Positions 1-9,918 of a DNA stretch of 64,000 nt are shown here, one piece after another (position 1 is the stretch's first letter; every line of letters starts with the position of its first letter). The position numbers were made by a program, and so were the translations under genes. The stretch covers positions 6,882,001-6,946,000 of the forward strand of contig JAKSXM010000014.1 of assembly GCA_022575985.1 (NCBI GenBank). Reading direction: 5' to 3'. The notes under the pieces are model-generated. The model made no database searches and was not told the origin of the DNA. It worked only from the letters and a program-made list of their open reading frames with translations. The stretch is from Anagrus nilaparvatae (lineage: Eukaryota; Arthropoda; Insecta; Hymenoptera; Mymaridae).

Positions 1-1173
1 GGTAATATCAGCAACCTGATAATGTCAAGCCTGAAATATACGGAAGAACTTAGGGGCGTAGCAGCAGAGGAGAACGAAAAATTCAGTAAATTAGTAAACG
101 AAACACATATGCAATTTACTGAAAATCCTAGAGCTCTATTTTTTGTAAATGAAGCTCAAAGGACTTTCAGGGAAGCGTATGCAGAAATGCAAATAATTAA
201 TAATACTATTGACGATACATTAAGAATAGCCAAAGAATTTGATTACCTGGCAACCGCAATGGGAGCTATAGCAAGAAAAGAAACACCCAAAGATTTTGTA
301 AATAAAAATCATTTAAACAGATTTTTTGGAGAAGAGTTACTACCAGTAGACCAGTGTAACTATGTTGTAGACTTTAAGGTAGCCAGACTAAACAAAAGAA
401 CTTTGGCATTTGTGATTAATCTATCGACTATACAAAAGGATGAATATTCTCTCTACAAATTACATAGAATGCCTTCGTTTATAAATATAGGAATTAACTT
501 TGTTTATACCAGAATTTTATATAATAATGACTATTTAGGTGTAGGTAAATCAGGACATAGGACCTTTTTTCTGTCCGAACAATAAAAAGGAAACAACATT
601 GAATGTCGCTCCGAGAATATATATTTAAGAACAGCACCAATAATAAGCTTGGAGGTGAACTGTGAAACTGAACTGTTACTACACAACACTATGTCTTGTC
701 CCAGGGAAGAAAATTTGGCGCACGAATCAGTACTGGAACTTGTTCAAGGAGGAGTGCTGTACGCGTTGGTGGAGGAAACAAAGGCACAAATTAAATGCGT
801 TGGCTTTAGTCAAGAGAAAAAATTATCAGGTTTTGGGGTAGTTAAGCTACCTCCATCTTGTGAAATGACCATAGAAAGTCATATTTACAAGGGAAGTGGG
901 AGCTATGAGCCTAAATTGATAACACCAAAAGGTAATATGTTCATAAAAGACGTAGCTAAATTTCTAACTACCACCGAAAGTATAAGTTTCCCAACGGCAC
1001 CACCAATGAAAAAAATAACATGGTGAGAAACTCTAGAAGAACAGAAATTTGAAGTAATATTGGTAATAACGTCTGGCCTAACAATGATAAACTTATCAAT
1101 TCTGATGATAAAATTAGTAAAAGGTAATAAAGGTATAACCCACTGGAACAACATCCCATGGAAGCCTGCATAG
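1..1173 (+). pseudogene. Envelope-like (F-protein/errantivirus type) remnant, 5' end outside window
   Basis: One reading frame runs through this stretch, broken by in-frame stops at 583-585 (TAA) and 1024-1026 (TGA) and ending at 1171-1173. The part before the first stop ends in a region like the C-terminal ectodomain of baculovirus-F-like envelope proteins of insect retroelements. The middle part has spaced cysteines (CETEL, MSCP, IKCVGF, PSCEM), and the part after the second stop has a hydrophobic span near 1048-1115 that could be the membrane anchor. The 5' end lies outside the window. With two stops it cannot make a full-length product without readthrough. The family call is from overall pattern only, and a host membrane-protein relic remains possible. 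Confidence 0.45.
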
Positions 1174-1300
1174 ACTCACCAGAGTAATAATTAAAAAGGA
1201 TTTAAGAGGATAAGCTTAGAATTAAGAATTAAAATTCATAAGTTAAAATTTAGTAATGTATAAAATGTTATTGTTGCAGGAAAATCATTTATCAATTAAA

Positions 1301-1987
1301 ATGGCAGTTTTTGACTTACAATTGTTTAAAGAAGCAGTACCTGGATTATGTACAATATATGAAGATAAGAAAAATAATTATCCATGTAAACTAAAAAATT
1401 TAGTAAAAGCATTGCGCCATATTTTAAAAAAAGCGATACTTAAACAATTAAATAAACTACTGGTGTCAGGTGACTATGAAATATTTTCAACGCCAGCGGA
1501 AATTATGACTCTACTACTAAGTAAGGATGCAAACCCAAGCCAGTTTTTATCAATATTATCTGAAGCGGTAGAGGAACTAGACAATATTATAGAAAATAAG
1601 GGAGGAGAAAGTTTCAAAGATCAAGCTAAGTGGGTCACAAGGGAACTATTAGAAAGGTATGCATGGGATATACTGGTCTCTGGAGAATTGATTAAGTCAA
1701 AATACTTCTACTGCATCAAAAATAATGATAATAAATGTTACATAGTAGGTGGTACAAACAAATATTTATGTGTAAACTGTAAAAAAGCGTTGAATTTAGA
1801 AATATTAAACTGGAAGCTATACCCAATAACTCACGGTATGGTTTGGAAACATAGGTACCCAGGGTGCCTTAGTTGCAGAGCCATATTATGGTCACCAAGA
1901 AAAATTAAAAATTGCTATAGATGCTTTAAGCAGTATACTAATTACAAAAATTTAATAGAATTAAAAGAGCAATTTATACATTACTAA
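1301..1987 (+). CDS. Unknown 228-residue protein with three CxxC pairs
   Basis: The frame is open from 1256, but I take the ATG at 1301 (context AAAATGG) as the start. It follows a good splice-acceptor-like stretch (TTGTTGCAG, ending near 1279), so the upstream codons may be intronic. The N-terminal two thirds looks helical and acidic-basic mixed. The C-terminal third carries cysteine pairs CVNC, CLSC and CYRC plus an extra C near CYIV, spaced as in a zinc-binding module. It sits 128 bases after the envelope-like remnant on the same strand, so it could be a downstream accessory gene of the same retroelement expressed from a spliced message. That link is inference. I do not recognise the family. 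The ORF is uninterrupted while its neighbour is broken. Confidence 0.55.
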   Translation: MAVFDLQLFKEAVPGLCTIYEDKKNNYPCKLKNLVKALRHILKKAILKQLNKLLVSGDYEIFSTPAEIMTLLLSKDANPSQFLSILSEAVEELDNIIENKGGESFKDQAKWVTRELLERYAWDILVSGELIKSKYFYCIKNNDNKCYIVGGTNKYLCVNCKKALNLEILNWKLYPITHGMVWKHRYPGCLSCRAILWSPRKIKNCYRCFKQYTNYKNLIELKEQFIHY

Positions 1988-2152
1988 GTTGCAACAAAAT
2001 AAAATTTAAATTAAGTTAAGGAAACTAAGATTTTAAATTAAAATAAGATTGAGCACAAGAAATAAATTTCAACGAAATTTTTTTTTGCTTTAACTATAAA
2101 AATTTTATTCTTTTTACCTGATAATTACATAGATAAATGAAATAAGTACAAA

Positions 2153-2617
2153 TCAGTTAACTTCATTCATATCACCTGGTAGTATCTCTGGAAGAGGAGC
2201 CCAGTGGCCAATTCCCAGCTCCCAGCGGATCTCACGTTCCCAGAGCTGTAAACAGAAATAAATAACAAGAAAAGTATTAATAGAGGAAATAAAACATCAA
2301 GGAAGCAAAAACGAAAAGAAAACTTACTAACTCCCACCACCAATCATCTTCGGGATATTGGTAGTCGTCGACTTGCCGGAGAACCCATGTGAAAGGGTTA
2401 GCTCCCTGAAAAAATGCTCTTATACGAGCAAAATCCCACTAAAAAGAAAATTATATACATATAATAAAAGTAAATAGTAAATTCAATTTAATATTTTAAA
2501 ATAAAATTTTTTTTTTAAGCACAAAAATTATTATTCACTTACCACAAGATTCATGTTCTGCATATTGTTAATCTTCAAGATGTTATGGACAGGATGAGCT
2601 ACAAGATGATGGTTCAT
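2153..2617 (-). CDS. Three-exon gene for a small tryptophan-rich protein (92 residues)
   Basis: Exons on the minus strand are 2617-2543 (75 bases, 25 codons), 2438-2328 (111 bases, 37 codons) and 2245-2153 (93 bases, 30 codons plus TGA). Introns are 104 and 82 bases. Both donors read GTAAGT. The acceptors are TTTTTAG and a pyrimidine-rich TTCTGTTTACAG. All three exons are in phase 0 and multiples of three. The start ATG has the insect-like context CAAC. The second exon ends EDDWWWEL and the third begins LWEREIRWEL; the exons are clearly more GC-rich than their surroundings. AATAAA lies about 45 bases past the stop on the minus strand (TTTATT at 2104-2109). No signal peptide or membrane span is evident. 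I do not recognise the family. It converges with the CxxC protein ending at 1987. Confidence 0.65.
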
Positions 2618-5600
2618 GTTGAAGAATTAAAAGTTTTTTTTTTTTTTTAGAAAGAACTGCTCAGTACCGAAGTTGGAGAATAAGTGAGCAGCTCTCAAAA
2701 ATTTTTTAAAATAATAGCCTGATGCAGCTACAAGTTAAGCAGGATGCAATAAAAATTAGAAAGGGATAAAAAGAAGAAAAACTAGTTAAAACAATTAAAA
2801 GAGGCAATAAAAAAATTTTTTTTTTGGAATGACGTAAAAGGGTCAAAGTAGCACATAGTAATTAAGATGCAAATAGATAGAAATAAGTTTTATTGTAGTT
2901 TCTTTTTACAAAATAAGTAACGATAAAGTTATTTTTTTTTATATATAATTAGAAAACAGAATTTTTTTTTAGAATAAAAAAAAAAAAAAAAATTTTTTTT
3001 AATATAAAGAAATTAATTGTTAAGCTTCTCAAAATTTTGTTCCACTTTCATTTTGAGCGAAGTCCAATTTTCACTATTAGGAGTAGCGAAAGGAAGACTA
3101 AAAGTAAAGAAAAAGAAAATTTTAGAAAATTTAAAGCAAGAAAATAATAGAATTTTATCAATAAAATTTTTTTTACTTAGTTTCCAAGAACCTTGGCAAA
3201 AAATCTTCTGTCTGGAAAATTAGATAATGAAAATTGGTCAAGAAAGGGCATTATGGTAGTGTAGGCCAATTTACATTCTGTAAGATGAAGCTTGATTGAT
3301 TGATGTGAACTTTTGCTTGATCGTTTTAAGTTCATTAAGTTACAAGGATAACAGGAGACTTCTATTCATGTGTATCCAATTTGTTTTTAGGGAGTTTTGT
3401 ATGAAAACGACGAAATTTAAAGGAATAATTGTAATAAATTAAAAAACTTTATTTTTCAATAAAAGGATATCGAAAAATATTAAAAATGGCATAAGTCAGT
3501 TTGAAGACCAGGTGACGACCTTACTAAGTAATTTTCACCATGTTTTTATAAATATAAAATATGTGTTCTTTGAATTTTTCGGCCCTCTAGATGCTCAGGA
3601 AGTCGAGTTATTCCCAAAAGAAGCCTTTTAGATTTCTTCGGTTTTTTTCAATATTATTATTAATTTTTTATTAAATAAATTTTAAAAACTGACTAGTTGA
3701 TTTAAAAAAGTACAAAGACATAAAATGTTGTAAAATTTCCCACCGAATTTTAGGGTGAGAGCCAGTTGGGAGCGAGAGAATTTGAATAGCTAAAATTCCA
3801 CAATTTTTTAGGGCTCAAACATTGATAGAATTGGTCTAAATACTAAGACTTTTGTAATTACATTTGTAATTTTTGACTAAAATGGTATAATTTATGGATC
3901 TTAAAAATTTTGTAAAACTTCCAGTTATCTAATTTTTATTATTCATCTATTTTCCATTATTTGTATGCGACATATGAATATTTAAAGTCAGAGTCCCATT
4001 TCAAGATTTTTTTAAAATAGCTAATTTTAAAACCATCTTAATGAAGCTATATCACGAAAATTACTGAAGCAAAAAGAACGAGTAAATAGTACATTTTTAA
4101 ACAAGGGAGCAAAAGCCAAGAATGGCCCAGGCCTCAGATCGCACGTAAAATGCGGTCTGGGGACTTCTTTTCTTGCTCCCATGAATAAAATGCAATTTTT
4201 ATTTCTCAGTGGAGAGGAAATGCATTTTTTTTATCGCGTCATGGGGTGAAAAAAGTGTTATCTACCCGCTAGGAAGAAAAAACTTGAAAAAAGTAGGAGC
4301 TTGTACAAAATTTTTAAGACCTATAAATCCCATTTTCATAAAAAATTACAAATGTAGCAATTAAACAATTGGTCATTTTAGCCAAAAATAGTCATTTGGT
4401 TAACATAAAGGTAAAGTTAGCCGCGAAACAAAAAATCCACTAGCCGCGAAAAGTGGGGCTGCTAACCAAGTCAAGAAAATATGTTATTTTCACTTATTTA
4501 TTATAAAAATTGGTATTTGGGGGTATTTTGGGTCGACAAATTGATATTTGGTATCAGAAAATCGAAAATAACAGAACCTTCACCGAAAAAATCGGAAAAT
4601 ATCTATTTCTCTTAACTGAAACTCTTCTCTTAACTGGTTTACTGACTATAACGGTAAGAAAATTACAAAAAAAAAGTTCAGTTAAAGGGGATTAAAAGCT
4701 GACACTTGAAAAAATGAAAGAAAATTAAAAAAACAAAGAAAATTAGACCAATCGGAAGGAATTTGGTTGAAATATAAGGTAACAGCGTCATTTAGACTAC
4801 TGCCTAACATAATCTATCTTCTAGCATATAACAATGCTAGGAGGTCTAATTTATAGGCCCAGGAGGCCCATACAGATAAACTGAGGATACGGAAGATGTT
4901 TTTTCAACTACCACTACCTGTTCTAAAGCAAATTGCCTTCCCAAACAGTTTACACTCCCCATTTTACACAGTAAAAAATAATGAACACAATATTACTACC
5001 GTTTAGTAATTTTACTACGATTTAGTAATATTATTACAAAAATAGTAAATTTAGTTCAAATTGTGGTAATTTTACTACGAATAATAATTTTACTATTTCG
5101 TAGTACTATCACTACAAGTATGGTAAAATTACTACAAGTGTGTAAAAAATTACTACAATTTGCAGTAAAATCAAAACTATTTATTTTTTTGCCTAATATT
5201 ATTTCAATATTTGTATATATTTGTATATGCTTAAAAATTCATATATTTTATGGGTATTAACATTTTAATTAGATATTTTAAATTATTATGCAAACTTGCG
5301 AAAATTTAGTTTTTTAATTTTTAATCTTCTATATTTTTTTATTAAAATATTATTTTTGAATATCATTCAAGAAAACTTTATTTAATCAGTTAAATTTATA
5401 CATAGATTTTTTAAAACAAATTTTAGGTAAATTCAAATAAATTGTATAAATGCCTTATTACGTTATTGTAATAATAAATTTAATCTTTTCACTAGCTGAT
5501 TGGCCTCGCTACGCTCGGCAGAATGTGACCCTAATTTTGAACATTTAACTATCACACTATCCGTTGACGTCTAAAAATAAAAAATATTGCTGCGCGAAAT

Positions 5601-5662
5601 TAAAATAATTTTTGTTTTTCATTTAAAAATTGTTTAAAAAAATATTTTAATCATAAAATCCT
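2618..5662. other. AT-rich gene-free stretch
   Basis: I see no coding sequence here. There are homopolymer A and T tracts (2930-3000), a GGGAGC-bounded imperfect hairpin near 4104-4181, and a patch at 4984-5170 where TTACTAC/GTAGTAA words recur in both orientations. A block at 5495-5524 (CTAGCTGATTGGCCTCGC) recurs inverted at 38447-38475. Confidence 0.5.
4984..5170. repeat. Degenerate TTACTAC/GTAGTAA word repeat
   Basis: About ten copies of TTTACTAC or its reverse complement, irregularly spaced, in AT-rich DNA. Single strands could fold into several short hairpins. Confidence 0.5.
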
Positions 5663-6250
5663 ATCCTATATATATTAAAATGAAATAATCGAAAAAATTG
5701 ATTATTTTTAATATTATTTATCACTAATTTATGAAGAGCTGTATGGACGAAAATACATGACAGTTGTTTTAAATTAATTTTTTAAGAAATATCCCCAGCC
5801 GTTTTTTTAATTTTAAAAAAATATTCATAAGATTTTGAGATATCAAACTCAGAAGTTAGTGGTCGAAAAAATAAAAAAATTCCATTTTTTTCAGTAAAAC
5901 TGATTTTTCTCAAGATCTAAGAGGTCTTTTGAGACGAACTTAAGTTCAGATTAATCCTTGGAAAAAATGCTATCAATGTCTGTTTGTTTTTTTTTGAATT
6001 TGAGCTCTCGGTTCAGAGTTACAACTGTTTGAAGCTAAGAAGTATAAATTTAAAAACTCAAAAAGTTGTCATTTTCGCCAATTGATAACTTAAAATTGTT
6101 TGTATCAAAATGTAAAAACCAAACTGCTTTGTATTTATTAAGCACTTTTCTAAAACCATTTTTTTTGTTTTTTATTTAATGCATTTATTAAAGAGAAATA
6201 GCAAAAAAACGACTTGAAGTGAAATTTTTTGAATTGTTGGGTTTTTCATG
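5663..6250 (+). repeat. Left inverted end of a satellite-bearing composite element
   Basis: This starts ATCCTATATATATTAAAATG and is repeated, inverted and diverged, at about 20215-21107 (interrupted there by a MITE) and at about 26215-26771. Shared landmarks are the CTAAGAGGTCTTTTGAGAC block, the GCTATCAATG/ATCGATAGC block and a sequence reading CAACTGTTTGAAGC. A further fragment lies at about 36400-36520. The inverted ends bracket arrays of ~111-base units. The terminal motif does not match a transposon family I can name. Confidence 0.55.
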
Positions 6251-6462
6251 TTTAAGACAGCCGATATCCAATTTCTTGATGAAATTTTTCGAATTTTTTC
6301 ATATATAAAACACCCGACAATATAAATTGAAATATTTGAAATATTTTCATGTTGTAGACATGAAATGTTGTAATTTCAATTATTTTTATGCAATAATAGC
6401 ATTGAAATATTAGTATTAAAATTAGCAGATTATTCCCCACTTAAATGTTCTCGAATACTGTC

Positions 6463-6693
6463 CTTTTTTATAGAAATGTTGTAATTTCAATTGTTTTTAT
6501 GCAATAATGGCATTGAATCATTAGTATTGAATTTAGTAAAATATACCCCACTTAAATGTTTTCAAATAATCACCTATTTTATAGAAATTTTTTAATTTAA
6601 TATATTTTATTGCAACGATAGCATTGAAATATTAGTATTTAATTTAGCAAAATAAACACCATTTTAAATTTTTTCCCCTGTTTTATAGTAAAC
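6463..6693 (+). repeat. ~111-base satellite units (array part 1)
   Basis: Units run TTTTATAGAAATGTTGTAAT, then TTTTTATGCAATAATAGCAT, then GAATTTAGCAAAATATACCC and CACTTAAATGTTTTCGAATA. Two units stand before the solo LTR at 6694. The array continues at 7904 and 17797. Confidence 0.75.
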
Positions 6694-7903
6694 TATAACG
6701 AGGTTTTTTTTTATTAAATAAATAATTTTTGATAATATACATACATATATATTTATTAATATATTTATAATTAAAGAGCGCCTTTTAATAAACATATGTA
6801 TGTATAATTACTTGTTAATAACAATGATAATAAAATAGGGGGAAATTACCTCTGTTATTCGGCTAGCTCGGCATAAGAAGCATCTCACTCGGCAAGTGGG
6901 GGAGTTCTAAGAAATAAAGGTATTTATGTGGGGAATTATTATTATATGTGAACATGCACTTATACTAAAATGAAATAAACACTTATTTAATTATCATGAA
7001 ATATTTAATTGAACTTATTTATATTTTATTTATAATTTTTTTTTATTGCCTCATGGGCTTTAAAACTAAATATGAAATATAATTATTATATTAAATCATT
7101 AAATCGTTAAACAATAAACCCGCGTGGCTTTACATGAAATATTCGCAATCCGCGCGCAATCACACATACACACACTTTACGATACCGCGCTGATGTTATA
7201 TCTGCTGCTGGATTCGTCTACTTGTGGATGATGTCTTCGTTGCGTCTGCCCAGATGCTGATTTATTATGTAGGCTTGTCGATGCTGGTGCAGGATTAAAT
7301 CGTCTGCTGCCGGCTATCTCACTTCACACGATCGAGTTTTTATTTTATATTTTAAATAAAATCGCTACGCGATTTAATGGTGACCGTAGTCGGCTAATTT
7401 AATTTAAGTTATAAATTCATATAAATTAGGGTTTCACTATTAACAATAATTACACTTTATGAAATTATTTAATTAATGTAAAGATGGCTCCAAGGCAATA
7501 CGCGTATCTTTACCAGTATTTCTTTGGCACTTGGAGGTGCGAAACCGTGAACTGCTCTATGGACATCGCGCGTGACTTCGCGATCCAGAGCTGAAACCGG
7601 AATGCTCGTTTTGCAAAGGAAACGGCATGGTCTTCTATTACAGCGCCGTGCGGCTGATACTATAAATCATTATCAGTCGATATGAAAACCTATAACTTTT
7701 ATTGATCGGTGCTGCTTTTTATTGATCTTCTATTAGAATATTATTGAACTATAAATAATATATTTGCATTTTGATTGTTGCTAGGCGGAAATCTTCTGTA
7801 TTTGAGACTTGAGGCGCGCGAATATGTGTGTATGTATGTTCGCAAATATTAAATAATTTAATATTTAATATTTGCTTGTAACGGGCAAAAATGCCTCGTT
7901 ACA
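6694..7903. mobile_element. Solo LTR, 1.2 kb, inserted in the satellite
   Basis: The ends are TATAACGAGG and CCTCGTTACA, inverted matches apart from one base that turns the expected TG start into TA. The flanking tetranucleotide AAAC is present on both sides (6690-6693 and 7904-7907), and removing the insert restores an ordinary satellite unit. TG...CA-type ends with a 4-base duplication fit a Ty3-like LTR. No internal coding region is present, so it is read as a solo LTR left by recombination. It is more GC-rich than the satellite and holds no long ORF. Confidence 0.65.
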
Positions 7904-8537
7904 AAACTTGTAATTTCAATGTTTTTAAGCATTGATAGCATTGAAATTTTAGTATTGAATTTAGCAAAATAAACACCATTTAAAATTTTTTCCCCTGTTT
8001 TATAGTAAACTTGTAATTTCAATGTTTTTAAGCATTGATAGCATTGAAATTTTAGTATTGAATTTAGCAAATTTGCCCTACTTAAATGTTTTCGAAAACT
8101 GTCCTGTTTTATAACATTGAATTATTACTATTGAATTTAGCAAAATTTACCTCACTTAAATGTTTTCGAATATTGTCCTCTTTTATAGAAATGTTGTAAT
8201 TTCAATTGTTTTTATGCCATAATAACATTGAATTATTCGTATGCAATTTAGCAAAATATTACCCACTTTAAATTCTTTTTCCCTGTTTTATAGAAAAGTT
8301 GAATTTTAATGTTTTTAAGCAATGATAGCATTGAAATATTAGTATTGAATTCATCAGTACATATACTGCTAAATTCAATACTCAATACCCCACTTAAATT
8401 TTTTCAAATATTGTCCTGTTTTATAGAAAAGTTGTAATTTCATTTATTTTTATGCAATGATTACATTGAAATATTTGTATTGAATTTAGCAAAATAAACA
8501 CCACTTAAATGTTTTCGAATATTGTCCTCTTTTATAG
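7904..8537 (+). repeat. ~111-base satellite units (array part 2)
   Basis: About five and a half diverged units between the solo LTR and the 5' LTR of the large element. The last unit is cut at TTTTATAG, which is duplicated beyond the 3' LTR. Confidence 0.75.
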
Positions 8538-9258
8538 TGTAACGTCAGGTCAAAATGACCCTAAATAAAAGGGTTATTATTTAATGTAGCCAAGGTCAAC
8601 AGTTGCTTCATATCAAACATGACTTGGTAAAATATACCAAGCGTTATTAACGTAACACCTGAGCAAACATACATAAATATTTCGAGCACTTATCAGCTCA
8701 GCGGGCGTTGGCCCACGTAATCGAGACCTTGACGTAGAACTTCCCCCATAATTAAAAATAGCAATAGATTTGGTGACTAGACAAAACGCTCTTATCACTA
8801 TATATAGAGGTAAAATCCGAGGGGTCGCTCTCTTTTTTTAGCCGTGAATCCGTTTAGCTTCACGTTTCTGGTTGTGCCGTCCCGGTCTTCAGCTAGACAT
8901 GGCTCTCTTTAATCTGCCAGCAATTACGCGATTAGTTCCGTTACAAATTCAGTGCCAGACGCTCGAAGTATACTTACCAATCCAAGTGATCTCAGTAGTT
9001 GGACTTTAAAATATTTAGGACTTCCAGTTGGACTTTATTTAGTAATCATAGTAAGCAAGTTTTAAGTTATTATAAGACAAATTATAAACTAATAAGTAAA
9101 TATTATAAATAAAAGTAGTTATTAATTAATTATCTTAAATTGATTTGAACCAAATCCTTTCCCGCCGTTAGTGTCACGTAGACGCAAGGCTAAAAGGTAT
9201 CCTATTCGCATTAGCAATATTCTTTACAGGTTACAATAAAGTAAGTTTAGACGTAACA
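8538..9258 (+). repeat. 5' LTR
   Basis: Length 721 bases, TG...CA ends. A TATA box (TATATATAG, 8799-8807) and an AATAAA (9108-9113) mark probable U3 and R. Nearly identical to 17076-17796. Confidence 0.9.
8799..8807 (+). promoter_or_regulatory. LTR TATA box
   Basis: TATATATAG within the 5' LTR, about 300 bases upstream of the AATAAA signal; the same box is present in the 3' LTR. Confidence 0.55.
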
Positions 9259-9262
9259 AGTT

Positions 9263-9280
9263 TGGGGTCTCGTCCGCGAT
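9263..9280 (+). promoter_or_regulatory. Primer-binding site
   Basis: TGGGGTCTCGTCCGCGAT begins four bases after the 5' LTR with the TGG expected opposite a tRNA 3' CCA. It differs at two positions from the proline-tRNA primer site known from murine leukaemia virus, so a Pro-type primer is likely but not certain. Confidence 0.7.
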
Positions 9281-9918
9281 AAATTTTGTGGTTCAAATCA
9301 AAGTTTTAAAATTTTTCAAGTTTTTTTTTTTGTGTTGAGATTTAACTACCTCTACTATTATTATTTACAGATTGGTTTACAAATAATAAAGTAAAAAAAA
9401 AAAAATTACTGTAAATTTAGTTGTCATTTTTCTTTGAGAAGGTAAAAATCCAAAGTTTAAAAAATTTTTTTTTTAATATACTTATATATGTTCATAAAAT
9501 TTTTTATATTGCTTGTATAATTAAAATATAAAATAATTTTAATTATACGTGTCAAAAATTTTTTTTAAGAGATAATTCATACAGTAATTTAATTTAAATA
9601 TTATTCAAAAAGATTAATATATAAAATTTTTTTTTATCAGTGATAAAATATTTTTATGAATAGAAATAGATTGAGTAAACCTTAATTCTTATCTAATTCA
9701 AAGTCAGTATTAACATATTTAGTAATTTTGTTTAAAAAAAAAAAAAAAATATATAAAATTTTTTTTTTTTAAATTTGATTTTTCAGTAAAAGTGTAATTT
9801 ATTAAATAATTTTTTTTTGTTAGTATCAGTCATTTTATCTGAAATATATTAAATAAATTTTTTTTCTTCTCATATTTAAAATCTTTTTTTGTTTAAAAAA
9901 AAAAAAATATTTTACAAA

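Noticed and set aside
3017..3223. 68-codon plus frame
   Set aside because: Sits in A/T homopolymers with lysine/phenylalanine-rich translation and no signals.
8613..8798. 61-codon minus-strand frame present in both LTRs (also 17151-17336)
   Set aside because: It lies wholly within the LTR regulatory sequence, has no domain, and is duplicated only because LTRs are.
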